This document shows positions 18,976 to 26,802 of a stretch of DNA of 64,000 bases, piece by piece. This DNA comes from Lentisphaeria bacterium (GTDB lineage: Bacteria > Verrucomicrobiota > Lentisphaeria > Victivallales > UBA1829), in NCBI GenBank assembly GCA_003526375.1, contig DPDG01000074.1, positions 62,001-126,000 of the forward strand, in the 5' to 3' direction. The notes under the pieces were generated by a model. The model had not been told where the DNA came from, did not search any database, and saw only the letters and a program-made list of their open reading frames with translations. Each line of letters begins with the position of its first letter. The first letter of the stretch is position 1. The position numbers and the translations under genes were made by a program.

Positions 18976-20253
18976 TTATTTCAAAAATAAACCATAGGAA
19001 TACCAGTCGGTGTCGCTGATCTTGGAAAGCGAACCGCTGTTGGCATCCGCAGCGGAACGCGGGAAACCGTTCCGGGAAATCTCCATGACATCCGCCGCAC
19101 TTGCATGACCGTCGCAATAGACAATATTGCAGCGTTTGGCTCCGTGTGCATCCCAGAATCTGCCGTAGTTGTTCCGTATGTCGATACGGTTGTAATTATA
19201 CGGCATATCCGGCCCGCGCTTTGTATCCGCCAGCATGATCACCACAGAAGGCGACTTGAGCTTTTTATAAATCAGGACTCCTCTCTGATTGCTGTTCTTC
19301 CGGAAAAACAACCAGGGACTAACCCCGTCATGTTCATAGTAAAGCTGTCTTTTCTCAATCATATATCCCGGATTGATACCGTAACAGAACGTAGTCACTT
19401 TACTGGCTTCGGCAGAGGTATAATTGACGGTAAAATCGGCTTTGGAACACGAATAGCGTTTCCAGTCTGCCGTTTTGACAAGTCCCATGTCTTTCAGGCG
19501 GTGCATCCATTCCGGCGCACCTTTCCAGATGACATTATCATAAACCGGCAGCCGGGTATCACTGGCATCAAGGTATGCATGAAGAACCAGAAACAACTGC
19601 TTCTGATTATTGGTACAGGCGATTTGCGACGCCTTGTTCCGCGCCTGATTAAGCGCAGGCAGCAGCATTGAGGCTAAAATTGCAATGATCGCAATCACGA
19701 TGAGGAGCTCGATCAGGGTGAAAATTCGTGTTTTCGCCCTGCGAAGTAAGAATCTCGAACAGGGAACAGGAAAGGAAGAAGGAACGGGGAAACAATCAAA
19801 CAATCGAACAGGAAAACATTTGAACAATGGAAGGAAGAAGAAAGAAGAAAGGCAAAGGGATTGATTCCATCCTCTTTTGGAAACCGTTCCCTGCCTCGAA
19901 TTACGACAGATTTCGGTATTGGAAACAAAATCATGGCGGGGGACTCGCTCCGCGAAGTCCTGAAAAACATTTTCATCATGACATAATTCCGAATTCAGGT
20001 TCAGACTTATTCTTTGCGTCACGCGCTTCTCGTGCTCGCAGGACAATTCCCCCGCCCTGTCATTGTCTTTCATTGACAGGGTAGAATCCTGATTTGCGGC
20101 GCAAGACGGTCTCCGGCAAAAGACGCTGTCAATCAGCGTCCTGCCCTGCCTCTGCCGGAACGGAACACGCATTTCACAATTTTTCAACATAAAAAATTCG
20201 ATCAAGGTGAATTCATTTCCTTTGAAACAACCCATATTGCGGATTTTTACCAT
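18976..20253 (-). CDS. Prepilin-like protein with a 489-nt in-frame insertion in its leader (module 3)
   Basis: Translation clearly starts at 20253 (AGGAGG five bases upstream) and reads into a first, decayed leader copy, NEFTLIEFFMLKNC, at residues 14-26. About 150 residues of low-complexity, non-family sequence follow. Then comes a complete leader and pilin helix, RIFTLIELLIVIAIIAIL, from residue 177, and an ordinary soluble domain ending with a YCDGHASAADV segment. The insert keeps the frame open. As written, the 425-residue product would carry its pilin signal far from the N-terminus, unlikely to be processed normally, unless translation re-initiates inside. The insert shares DNA with the one in the prepilin gene at 25883. 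It lies between the esterase (25 nt upstream) and the LamG hydrolase (24 nt downstream). Confidence 0.82.
   Translation of the reverse strand: MVKIRNMGCFKGNEFTLIEFFMLKNCEMRVPFRQRQGRTLIDSVFCRRPSCAANQDSTLSMKDNDRAGELSCEHEKRVTQRISLNLNSELCHDENVFQDFAERVPRHDFVSNTEICRNSRQGTVSKRGWNQSLCLSSFFFLPLFKCFPVRLFDCFPVPSSFPVPCSRFLLRRAKTRIFTLIELLIVIAIIAILASMLLPALNQARNKASQIACTNNQKQLFLVLHAYLDASDTRLPVYDNVIWKGAPEWMHRLKDMGLVKTADWKRYSCSKADFTVNYTSAEASKVTTFCYGINPGYMIEKRQLYYEHDGVSPWLFFRKNSNQRGVLIYKKLKSPSVVIMLADTKRGPDMPYNYNRIDIRNNYGRFWDAHGAKRCNIVYCDGHASAADVMEISRNGFPRSAADANSGSLSKISDTDWYSYGLFLK
19723..20211 (-). repeat. Leader-interrupting element, copy A
   Basis: 489 nt lie between two FTLIE-coding copies (first at 20211, second from 19722). 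Its 5' block (20211-20138) and a 3' block (19762 into the second leader copy, to about 19693) match copy B at 25931-26180 closely. The centre is unique to copy A and rich in hairpins: GACGCTG/CAGCGTC at 20122-20140, CCCTGTCA/TGACAGGG at 20055-20081, and a GGACTCGC/GCGAAGTCC hairpin near 19940-19960. Near its 3' end is T-rich low-complexity sequence with TTCTTTCTTCTTCC. No transposase or reverse transcriptase is encoded. Confidence 0.65.
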
Positions 20254-20278
20254 ATCGTCCTCCTTAATTCATTGTTTA

Positions 20279-21286
20279 TCAGTTGACCGGAAACAGCTCC
20301 AGCATACTTTTCCATGCTATATCCGCATAAAACCGGTGCCGGCCTTCCCCGACAACCATACGGCAGTTGTCAGGGACACCGAATGCGGCATAGATCTTTT
20401 TCAGACGGGTGAACTGACGTTCGGCCTCCGCAAGCGGGAATATCGGATCAAAACGCCCGTTGACCATCACCACCGGACGCGGAGCGATCAGACCGGCAAC
20501 GTCCGCGCTTTCCCCGAAACGCAAGAGATTCGGAATATAATTGCAGGCGCAGTGCGGCATGGCGCCGATGCTGCCGCGAAAACTCGAAAAGGCGATTGCC
20601 GGCATGGCGTGGGTAATCTGCGGCAGCAGCGCAGCGGCAAACAGAGCCGCCGTTCCGCCGCCCGAACCGCCCATGACGCCGAGACGGGTCCGGTCAATGT
20701 CATCGCGGACAGCCAGCCAGCGGAGAAGCTGCAATATATCAAAGACCCGTTCCCCGATTGTCGTCCTGCCGATCAGGAGATTCTGCAACGACGCATAAAG
20801 GCAGCCGGGACTGCGGTCCGCATGACCGCTGCGCTCTCCGAGAAAACGCTGTTCCAATACGATGGCGGCAATCCCACGCCGCAAACATCCCAGAGCAAAA
20901 TCCCGGTCGTTCTCCATCGGCAGCGGCGTTGCTTCATCCTCCCACTTCACCCCCAGCGACCAATGCATACCTGTTCCGTGTCCATGAAGACAGATGAACG
21001 TGGGATACGGTTTTTTACATCCATGCGGCAGGCAGAGATAGGCGAATGCCTGCTCGCCGGGTTCAGGAAAAAAACTGATCTTGCTGATGCGTCCGAGCCC
21101 CACATCGCGTTCCCACAATATTTCCGGCGGTGCGGCATCATGCACCATTGCCTCCATCCGGTCCAGCCCCGTTATCTCCTTCAGTTTTTTCCGAGCGGCT
21201 TTCTGCCAGTCATGAAGATCGGAAAAACGCTCAAAGGCGAACTCTCCGATCTCCTCGCTGATGTTTTTTACGCTGTTCTCTTTCAT
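20279..21286 (-). CDS. Alpha/beta-hydrolase, acetyl-xylan-esterase-like (module 3)
   Basis: The 335-residue protein has the alpha/beta-hydrolase layout. The oxyanion region is FICLHGHGTG, the nucleophile elbow is MGGSGGG, the acid residue lies in NGRFDPIFP, and the probable catalytic histidine is in GEGRHRFYAD. The overall form fits the family of predicted acetyl xylan and other carbohydrate esterases. No signal peptide is present, so it probably acts in the cytoplasm on imported, esterified sugars. It is 49 nt downstream of the LacI gene and 25 nt upstream of the prepilin gene, so it belongs to the same minus-strand operon. The substrate is not known. Confidence 0.8.
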   Translation of the reverse strand: MKENSVKNISEEIGEFAFERFSDLHDWQKAARKKLKEITGLDRMEAMVHDAAPPEILWERDVGLGRISKISFFPEPGEQAFAYLCLPHGCKKPYPTFICLHGHGTGMHWSLGVKWEDEATPLPMENDRDFALGCLRRGIAAIVLEQRFLGERSGHADRSPGCLYASLQNLLIGRTTIGERVFDILQLLRWLAVRDDIDRTRLGVMGGSGGGTAALFAAALLPQITHAMPAIAFSSFRGSIGAMPHCACNYIPNLLRFGESADVAGLIAPRPVVMVNGRFDPIFPLAEAERQFTRLKKIYAAFGVPDNCRMVVGEGRHRFYADIAWKSMLELFPVN

Positions 21287-21335
21287 CGACGCTTCTTTCT
21301 TTCGGCTGCTGATTCATCTCTCATAAAATCCGGAA

Positions 21336-22361
21336 TCATGTTCTTCCGCCGCCTGATTCAAACGGCATCGTTGTGCCCCGTTCAATCAGGATGGTATCGA
21401 CTTCGACTGTCTCAGGCGGGGTCTCCGGCGCATTGATCCGTTTCAGAAGCAGATCGAAGGCAGCCTTTCCGAATTCCGTCAGATTCGGGTCAATCGTACT
21501 GATTTCAGGCTCACTGCAGACCGTAAAGGCGGAATTGTCCTGCCCGACGACGGAAAGCTGCTGCGGAATCCGTATGCCCGCAATACGCGCCTGCTCGCAA
21601 AGAAGCAACGCCCAGAGATCGTTCTGCACAATGACGGAATCAATCTTCTGCGGCAGGAAAACACATTTCAGCAGCTTTTGAATCTTACTCTTGGACGGCA
21701 GGGAATAATTCTCATCCTGACATGCAACCGTAAAGACAGGCGCCGCTTTCCCGAAACAGGCTTGAAAAGCATGACGCCGTGCAGGAATGGAGTCATATGT
21801 CTCCATATCACTGATCAGCAAAGCGGTGCGAAGGCGTTTTTCCCTGGCGAAAAGACGGGCGGCGGCCTCATAGGCGGTGTCAATACGGTAAACCAGTGAT
21901 GTCATTCCGGAAAGAGGCTCCGCACCGAACACGACGACTTTAGGATTATTACGCAACTCCTCATGAAAAACATTTCTGTGGCAAAGTATGCCGTCCACCC
22001 GATGCTGAAGCAGCATATGACAGTTCTTCAGGAATCTCTCCGGATTGTTGTGGGCTCCGGTGATCAGCAGATTATAATTCATTGCCGCGCAGTATTTTTC
22101 AAAGGCATCCAACTGACGGAATCTGATCTCCATATCCCCGCTGTCCAGCATGACGCCGATCAATCCCGAAGCCTTTCCGCGGAGCACACGCGCCATGATA
22201 TTCGGAGTATAACCGAGACGGTCTGCAATTTCAAGAATCCTTGCACGCAGAGAACCGGAAACCCGGATCGTCCCCTTTTTTCCATACCTTTCATTCAGCA
22301 CCGTGGAAACAACCGGAACCGTTACATTCGCCTCACGTGCAATATCAATAAGCCTGACCAT
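21336..22361 (-). CDS. LacI-family transcriptional regulator (module 3)
   Basis: Start 22361 gives MVRLIDIAREANVTVPVVSTVLNE, a normal LacI-type helix-turn-helix at the N-terminus; the longer open frame back to 22496 would add 45 unrelated residues that overlap the promoter. The hinge (TPNIMARVLRGKASG) and a sugar-binding sensor domain follow, including VVGQDNSAFTVCSEPEISTI. AGGA sits just upstream of the start. It is the first gene of a five-gene minus-strand operon and diverges from the GntR gene of module 4. It probably represses the operon in the absence of a sugar signal. Confidence 0.88.
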   Translation of the reverse strand: MVRLIDIAREANVTVPVVSTVLNERYGKKGTIRVSGSLRARILEIADRLGYTPNIMARVLRGKASGLIGVMLDSGDMEIRFRQLDAFEKYCAAMNYNLLITGAHNNPERFLKNCHMLLQHRVDGILCHRNVFHEELRNNPKVVVFGAEPLSGMTSLVYRIDTAYEAAARLFAREKRLRTALLISDMETYDSIPARRHAFQACFGKAAPVFTVACQDENYSLPSKSKIQKLLKCVFLPQKIDSVIVQNDLWALLLCEQARIAGIRIPQQLSVVGQDNSAFTVCSEPEISTIDPNLTEFGKAAFDLLLKRINAPETPPETVEVDTILIERGTTMPFESGGGRT

Positions 22362-22377
22362 GACCGTCCTGTTCTGA

Positions 22378-22426
22378 TTAATGGTTTTATCATCATTAAT
22401 TATAATGATTTCCCATAAAATGTCAA
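22378..22426 (-). promoter_or_regulatory. Module 3 promoter with dyad operator
   Basis: On the minus strand TTGACA (22426-22421) and TATAAT (22404-22399) are 16 nt apart. Just downstream, TTAATG and CATTAA form a dyad spanning 22378-22399 that would overlap the transcription start. This fits autorepression by the LacI-type product; the operator role is inferred. Confidence 0.7.
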
Positions 22427-22489
22427 TACCCGAAATCAATAAAATCGGAAAATTCTTCAAAAAAAAACATAATTTTCCGGCATTGCCTA

Positions 22490-22544
22490 TTGACAAAATA
22501 CATGATTTCGATTATAATGTAAAAAGGAACTGGATTAATCCAGT
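22490..22544 (+). promoter_or_regulatory. Module 4 promoter with perfect 16-bp operator
   Basis: TTGACA (22490-22495) and TATAAT (22513-22518) are spaced by 17 nt. ACTGGATTAATCCAGT (22529-22544) is a perfect palindrome just downstream, and a further half-site-like ACCAGT follows at 22550-22555. This is a strong candidate operator for the adjacent GntR-type regulator. Confidence 0.78.
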
Positions 22545-22582
22545 AATAAACCAGTTATGAAAAAACAGACGGAATCACAGAA

Positions 22583-23731
22583 ATGACAAGCTCATTCCAA
22601 GAGTTGCAGACCCTTCCGGAACGCATATTCCAAAAAGTAGTGGATGACATCAACGCCGGTAAATTCCAGCCGGGAACACGGCTGCCGGGCGACAGGCAGC
22701 TTGCCGCGCTGTACGGCGCCGGACGCAGCTCCATGATCTCCGCACTGCGGTTGCTGCAGCAGAAAGGGTATATAGAACGCCTGCCGATGCGCGGAACATT
22801 TGTCTGCAAGGATGTGCGCAAAGTCACCACGGAAGTCAAACTTTTCTGTCCCTTTCCCGAACGGGTCATGCTGCCGGAAAACGTCGGGTATCCTTCCTTC
22901 ATTGTCGATACGGAGATCATGCAGGGAGTTTCATCCGACGGTGCGGAAAAAAATTTCAGTGTCATCTTCCGCCACTTTGAAGACAGCGCCGATCCCCTGA
23001 TTCTGCGGCGTCAGACGGAGTTCATTCAGGCAAACTGCCGGGGAGTCATTTTTATCGGCCACCAGTTCGGACACCTGAAAGAGCTGATATTCCAACAGGA
23101 GATTCCCTCCATCGTCATTGCGCCGCAGTTTTTCTGGAATCGCGACCGTCTGCCGAGCATCAGCTATGACCAGGAGAAAGCATTGAAGCACTATGCGGCT
23201 TACCTTGCGGCACAGGGGTGCCGCACACTCGGGCTGCTCTCCATGTCCCCGCCGCAGGAGGCGGACCGCCTTGATCTGGAACTGCGCCTGACAATTTTCC
23301 GGAAAGCATTGGCACTTCACCGCATCAAGGTCCGGGAATATCCGGCAATGACCTATTCCGCAGAGCCCTCAAACGTTGTTTATGAAGAACTCAGCCGTTT
23401 TCTGGAGGAGTGCAAAACACTGCCGGACACTCTTTGCGGAACCCATTTCCCAACGGTTTCTGTACTTCAGCGTCTGCTGTGCGAACGGCGCAGCCCATGC
23501 AGGCTGTCGGCTTTCACCGGAGGCGGGATATTCTCCCTGCTTTACCCGCGCATACCGTATCTCCGCATTCCTTTCTTCGAAATGGGGAGAGTTGCCAGCA
23601 ATACGCTTGTCAATGCAATCCGCAGTTCGAGTCCGGTAACCGGACACATAGTCCAGCCGCATATCTGGACGGAGGAAGAAAAAATACAAACGGGGGATTC
23701 CTCATGCATCTCGAACCATTCATCCCTGTGA
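22583..23731 (+). CDS. GntR-family regulator with sugar-sensor-like domain (module 4)
   Basis: The N-terminal 75 residues are a GntR winged helix (LPERIFQKVVDDINAGKFQPG, LAALYGAGRSSMISALRLLQQKG). The rest resembles a LacI-type periplasmic-binding fold, an arrangement known from the arabinose regulator AraR. It is therefore likely to sense a sugar and repress module 4. Its promoter carries a perfect palindrome. A nine-codon open frame (22557-22586) ends with a TGA overlapping this ATG; no function is claimed for it. The 3' end overlaps the start of the next gene by 28 nt, indicating translational coupling. Confidence 0.85.
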   Translation: MTSSFQELQTLPERIFQKVVDDINAGKFQPGTRLPGDRQLAALYGAGRSSMISALRLLQQKGYIERLPMRGTFVCKDVRKVTTEVKLFCPFPERVMLPENVGYPSFIVDTEIMQGVSSDGAEKNFSVIFRHFEDSADPLILRRQTEFIQANCRGVIFIGHQFGHLKELIFQQEIPSIVIAPQFFWNRDRLPSISYDQEKALKHYAAYLAAQGCRTLGLLSMSPPQEADRLDLELRLTIFRKALALHRIKVREYPAMTYSAEPSNVVYEELSRFLEECKTLPDTLCGTHFPTVSVLQRLLCERRSPCRLSAFTGGGIFSLLYPRIPYLRIPFFEMGRVASNTLVNAIRSSSPVTGHIVQPHIWTEEEKIQTGDSSCISNHSSL

Positions 23732-25926
23732 ACCAGCCGGATCTGACCCGGCTCCGCGAAAGTCTCTCAAGACCTCTTCACGCAGAGTCGCTCCGTGATC
23801 CGTCTTCCACTTTTTCCGGTTCCGGACTGGATCTGGCATGCGGAATCATTCTGCTGACGGAAGGCTGGACGAACAGCCGGGAACTGGATATCCTGCTGGA
23901 AGATTTTCACGACTTTCTTTCGGTATCAATGGAGATTCCTGACGGGAAAGTCAGGATTCTATGCAGAAAAACCCGGCTTCCGGAGCTGCCTGGGAACGCC
24001 GTTGAGAAATGCCGGATCACCGTGACTGCGCAAATGTGCCTGATCGAAACGGAAGATGCTGCCGGACTCCGCAGGGCTTTCATTCATCTGGAAGAAAATA
24101 TGACGGCACACCGTTATCCGGAACTGGCGTTCGGGACAACAGAAGATTATACCTTTGAAAAAATGAGAATCTCAAGGTCTCCGCTGGCAACTTACCGCTT
24201 CGGAGGAGGCTGGGAGCTCAATCATGAGGAAAATTTCTATCCGGATGCCTATTTGAACGCTCTGGCGCACTGCCATGTCAACGGCATCTGGGTTGCCGGG
24301 CTCTTCCGGGAAATGATACCGTCGGCGGTTCTGCCTGAACTATGCACAGATGTTGAGCCGCAGGCGCTGGCACGCCTGAACTGTTTGACGGAACGGGCGG
24401 CAAAGTACGGTATCGGAGTCTATCTGTTCTGTATGGAACCGCGCGCCGTCAAACCGGACCACCCGTTGTTCCGCAAGCACCCTGAACTGCGCGGCACCGT
24501 CTGCGGGGAAGGAGAATCCGGTGTGGCGACTCTTTGCTTTGAGCAGAAAACGGTACAGGATTATCTGCGTGAAATGCTGGTCAAGCTTTGGCAGGCTGTC
24601 CCGCGGCTTGCGGGAATCATCCAGATTTTCGCAGGCGAACGTGCCACAAGCTGCCGTTCCATAGATTCTTATATCGGCAGCGGGGAACTCTGCCCACGGT
24701 GCAGATCAATGTCTCAGGCAGACGCTTTGAGCAGAATCATCCGTTTTCAATCGGAAATCATCCGGGAAACGGCTCCACATGCACGCTATCTCATATGGAG
24801 CTACGGACTGCCGGAAAGCGCGACAAAAATCAAAGAACAGATTTATCACAATCTTGGACCGGAGATAGTCTGGCTTGAAAATTACGAGCACCATCTGAAA
24901 AAGAAAATCTTCGGGCATGACATCATCAACGAAGAGTATTCACTGTCGCTTTCCGGACCGTCTCCAAGCTTCTCCGCAATGTGGAAGCTCCACACTCACG
25001 ACCATCCGGAAATCTGGCCGAAACTTCAGCTCGGCACAACTTATGAGTTCGGCAATCTGCCGTATCTTCCGGTTCCGGCTGCGGCATACCGCAAAAACCG
25101 CAAAAAATATGGCGGAGTTTTTCTTTCCTGGATCATCGGCGGCACCCCCGGGCTTATGCTGAAAGCATTCGGCATGGCAACGGGAGCAAAGCAAGAAACA
25201 GAAGAAGAGTTTCTCCTCCGCCTGGCTTCCTTTTATTATGGAACGGCATTCGCGGGAACCGCACTCAAGGCATGGAAAATTTTCAGTGAGGCACTGGAGC
25301 TTTACCCATGTGACAAGAATATCTTCTATTACGGTCCCCTGCCCCGTTCACCGGGATATCTCCTGTATCTTGACGGCGAGTTCAAACTGCCGCGCTTCAA
25401 TTACAACTGGGGCATCGACCGGCAACGCCGGCTCCAGGCATATTATACAACGGCGGATGGCTGGTCAGGCGCTTTCACCGGGGAAGAACTCGGCATACTC
25501 TTCCGCCGGATCGCAGCACACTGGAAGAAAGGATTCGAACTGCTGAAACCTCTTCCGGGGAATCGCGATACGCGCGAACAGGCAGCTGTCGCCGAAGCGG
25601 TTATGATCATTACGCAATCAACGGCAAATGTTTATGATTTCTACCGTTTGCGTGGTCAGAGGCAAACTTCTGCGGATCTGCGGCGGCTCATGGAAATCGT
25701 CCGCGCCGAACAGGATTGCGCCTCCAGGATGCTGGAACTGGTGAAAGAACATCCCGGCATCGGGTTCCAGGCTGAATTACAGTATTACAATCTTTCGCCC
25801 GCGCTTCTGCATTCCAAAATCAACAATACAGAAGAGGTTCTCAATATATTGAAACGGCTCATTAATGAAACAGGAGGCTCTCATGAAACAGAGTTGTGCA
25901 ATCCGGTCCCTGCGGACATCCGGTAG
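23704..25926 (+). CDS. Cytoplasmic glycosidase-like protein (module 4)
   Basis: Start 23704 (MHLEPFIPVNQPDL) overlaps the end of the GntR gene; the longer open frame back to 23410 is only a shadow of that gene. The 740-residue product has no signal peptide. Its central region resembles the TIM-barrel clan of GH20/GH67/DUF4838 proteins. It has a region with YPDAYLNALAHCHVNGIWVAG, then a Cys-pair segment GELCPRCRSMSQADALSRIIRF comparable to the DUF4838 Cys stretch, then IRETAPHARYLIWSYG. I assign only a glycan-hydrolase-like role. The last 44 nt overlap the prepilin gene, so the two are translationally coupled. Confidence 0.65.
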   Translation: MHLEPFIPVNQPDLTRLRESLSRPLHAESLRDPSSTFSGSGLDLACGIILLTEGWTNSRELDILLEDFHDFLSVSMEIPDGKVRILCRKTRLPELPGNAVEKCRITVTAQMCLIETEDAAGLRRAFIHLEENMTAHRYPELAFGTTEDYTFEKMRISRSPLATYRFGGGWELNHEENFYPDAYLNALAHCHVNGIWVAGLFREMIPSAVLPELCTDVEPQALARLNCLTERAAKYGIGVYLFCMEPRAVKPDHPLFRKHPELRGTVCGEGESGVATLCFEQKTVQDYLREMLVKLWQAVPRLAGIIQIFAGERATSCRSIDSYIGSGELCPRCRSMSQADALSRIIRFQSEIIRETAPHARYLIWSYGLPESATKIKEQIYHNLGPEIVWLENYEHHLKKKIFGHDIINEEYSLSLSGPSPSFSAMWKLHTHDHPEIWPKLQLGTTYEFGNLPYLPVPAAAYRKNRKKYGGVFLSWIIGGTPGLMLKAFGMATGAKQETEEEFLLRLASFYYGTAFAGTALKAWKIFSEALELYPCDKNIFYYGPLPRSPGYLLYLDGEFKLPRFNYNWGIDRQRRLQAYYTTADGWSGAFTGEELGILFRRIAAHWKKGFELLKPLPGNRDTREQAAVAEAVMIITQSTANVYDFYRLRGQRQTSADLRRLMEIVRAEQDCASRMLELVKEHPGIGFQAELQYYNLSPALLHSKINNTEEVLNILKRLINETGGSHETELCNPVPADIR

Positions 25927-26782
25927 AAGTTTTACCCTGATAGAACTTCTCATGAGGAAAAGTTGTAAAAATGGTATCTCATTCCGGCGGCAAGGCAGGG
26001 CAGGACATTGCCAGTCCCCTGATCCTGTTTCTTCTTTCTTCTTTCCATTATTGAATTGTTCTAATGTTGAATTGTTCCAATGTTTTTCTACTTCTTACTT
26101 CCCTGTTTTCTGTTCGAGATTCTTACTTCGCAGGGTGAAAATAAGAATTTTTACCCTGATAGAGCTCCTCATCGTAATTGCTATTATAGCGATTCTGGCG
26201 GGAATGCTGCTGCCTGCCTTGGGAAAGGCACGTGAAAAAGCGCGATCGGCGCAATGCCAGGGAAATCTGAAACAGATCGGAACCGCCCTGCTGCTTTATG
26301 CAGACAATTTCCGAGGCTGGCTCCCGCCGCAATATGAAACAACACTCGGCTGTTCCTGGGCGGATTACATCAGGCCGGACCTGAAACTGGGAGAGCAATC
26401 CTCCACAAAACGTCCGGCAAATGGAAAACCTACTGTATTCCTCTGTCCCTCCGATCCCGACAAATCACAGACATGGCTGAATTACGGAGTCAATATGAAT
26501 CTGCAGGGAGTCAGCGGAAAATACGGCTTCTACGGGCGGATCATCAAAGGAACGGGATTCGTCACGACAAAAGTGCCGTCGCAAAACGCATGGGTCACGG
26601 ATGCCCTGAACGGTATTTTCGGTCCCGCATCAGGTTACTACGATAAGATTCAGTGGAGACATTCCAACGGCGCCAATGTGCTGTTCTATGACGGTCATGC
26701 AGCCAGGCAGAAGCGTTATCCCGACGGCAATACGGCATATAACACCAACCCGGAAAAGAAAAACTTCTTCGCATTTGAATGA
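25883..26782 (+). CDS. Prepilin-like protein with a 219-nt in-frame insertion in its leader (module 4)
   Basis: Start 25883 follows AGGAGG by five bases, better placed than the ATG at 25865. The product begins MKQSCAIRSLRTSGRSFTLIELLMRK, so the first leader copy is interrupted right after FTLIELL (residue 23). About 66 residues of non-family sequence (GISFRRQGRAGH, SSFFFPLLNCSNVELFQCF) follow. A second leader, RIFTLIELLIVIAIIAIL, then begins at residue 89 and continues into a normal pilin helix and soluble domain with a VLFYDGHAARQ segment. The frame is intact throughout. The insert shares its ends with the 489-nt insert in the prepilin gene at 18976-20253. The signal would not be N-terminal unless an internal start is used. 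Confidence 0.82.
   Translation: MKQSCAIRSLRTSGRSFTLIELLMRKSCKNGISFRRQGRAGHCQSPDPVSSFFFPLLNCSNVELFQCFSTSYFPVFCSRFLLRRVKIRIFTLIELLIVIAIIAILAGMLLPALGKAREKARSAQCQGNLKQIGTALLLYADNFRGWLPPQYETTLGCSWADYIRPDLKLGEQSSTKRPANGKPTVFLCPSDPDKSQTWLNYGVNMNLQGVSGKYGFYGRIIKGTGFVTTKVPSQNAWVTDALNGIFGPASGYYDKIQWRHSNGANVLFYDGHAARQKRYPDGNTAYNTNPEKKNFFAFE
25931..26149 (+). repeat. Leader-interrupting element, copy B
   Basis: 219 nt separate the two FTLIE-coding copies (25931 and 26150). The 5' block to 26006 aligns with copy A over about 75 nt, including ATTCCGGC and GGCAGGGCAGGAC. The block from 26111 into the second leader is nearly identical to copy A (TGTTCGAGATTCTTACTTCG, CAGGG, GAAAA, GAATTTT). The two copies read GGCAGGGCAGGAC in different frames, so the DNA rather than the peptide is conserved. 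The middle is T-rich low-complexity sequence. Confidence 0.65.
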
Positions 26783-26802
26783 AAAACAAGGAGAAAAATC
26801 CC

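Noticed and set aside
15967..18990. A plus-strand open frame of 1007 codons opposite the LamG/GH42-like gene
   Set aside because: The minus strand encodes a recognisable signal peptide, LamG and GH42-like regions. The plus-strand translation has no family resemblance and is arginine/proline-rich as expected for a shadow of third-position composition.
19723..20211. Intein or group I/II intron as the explanation of the prepilin inserts
   Set aside because: The inserts are too short and lack intein splicing motifs (no Cys/Ser start block or HN end). No intron core features or intron-encoded protein are seen, and the leader is duplicated rather than simply split.
22362..22496. A longer N-terminus for the LacI protein of module 3
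   Set aside because: It would place 45 hydrophobic residues before the helix-turn-helix and would cover the promoter and operator.
23410..23703. A longer start for the module 4 glycosidase-like gene
   Set aside because: The extra residues lie antiparallel in frame to the end of the GntR gene and have no family likeness; 23704 has a GGGGGA site upstream.
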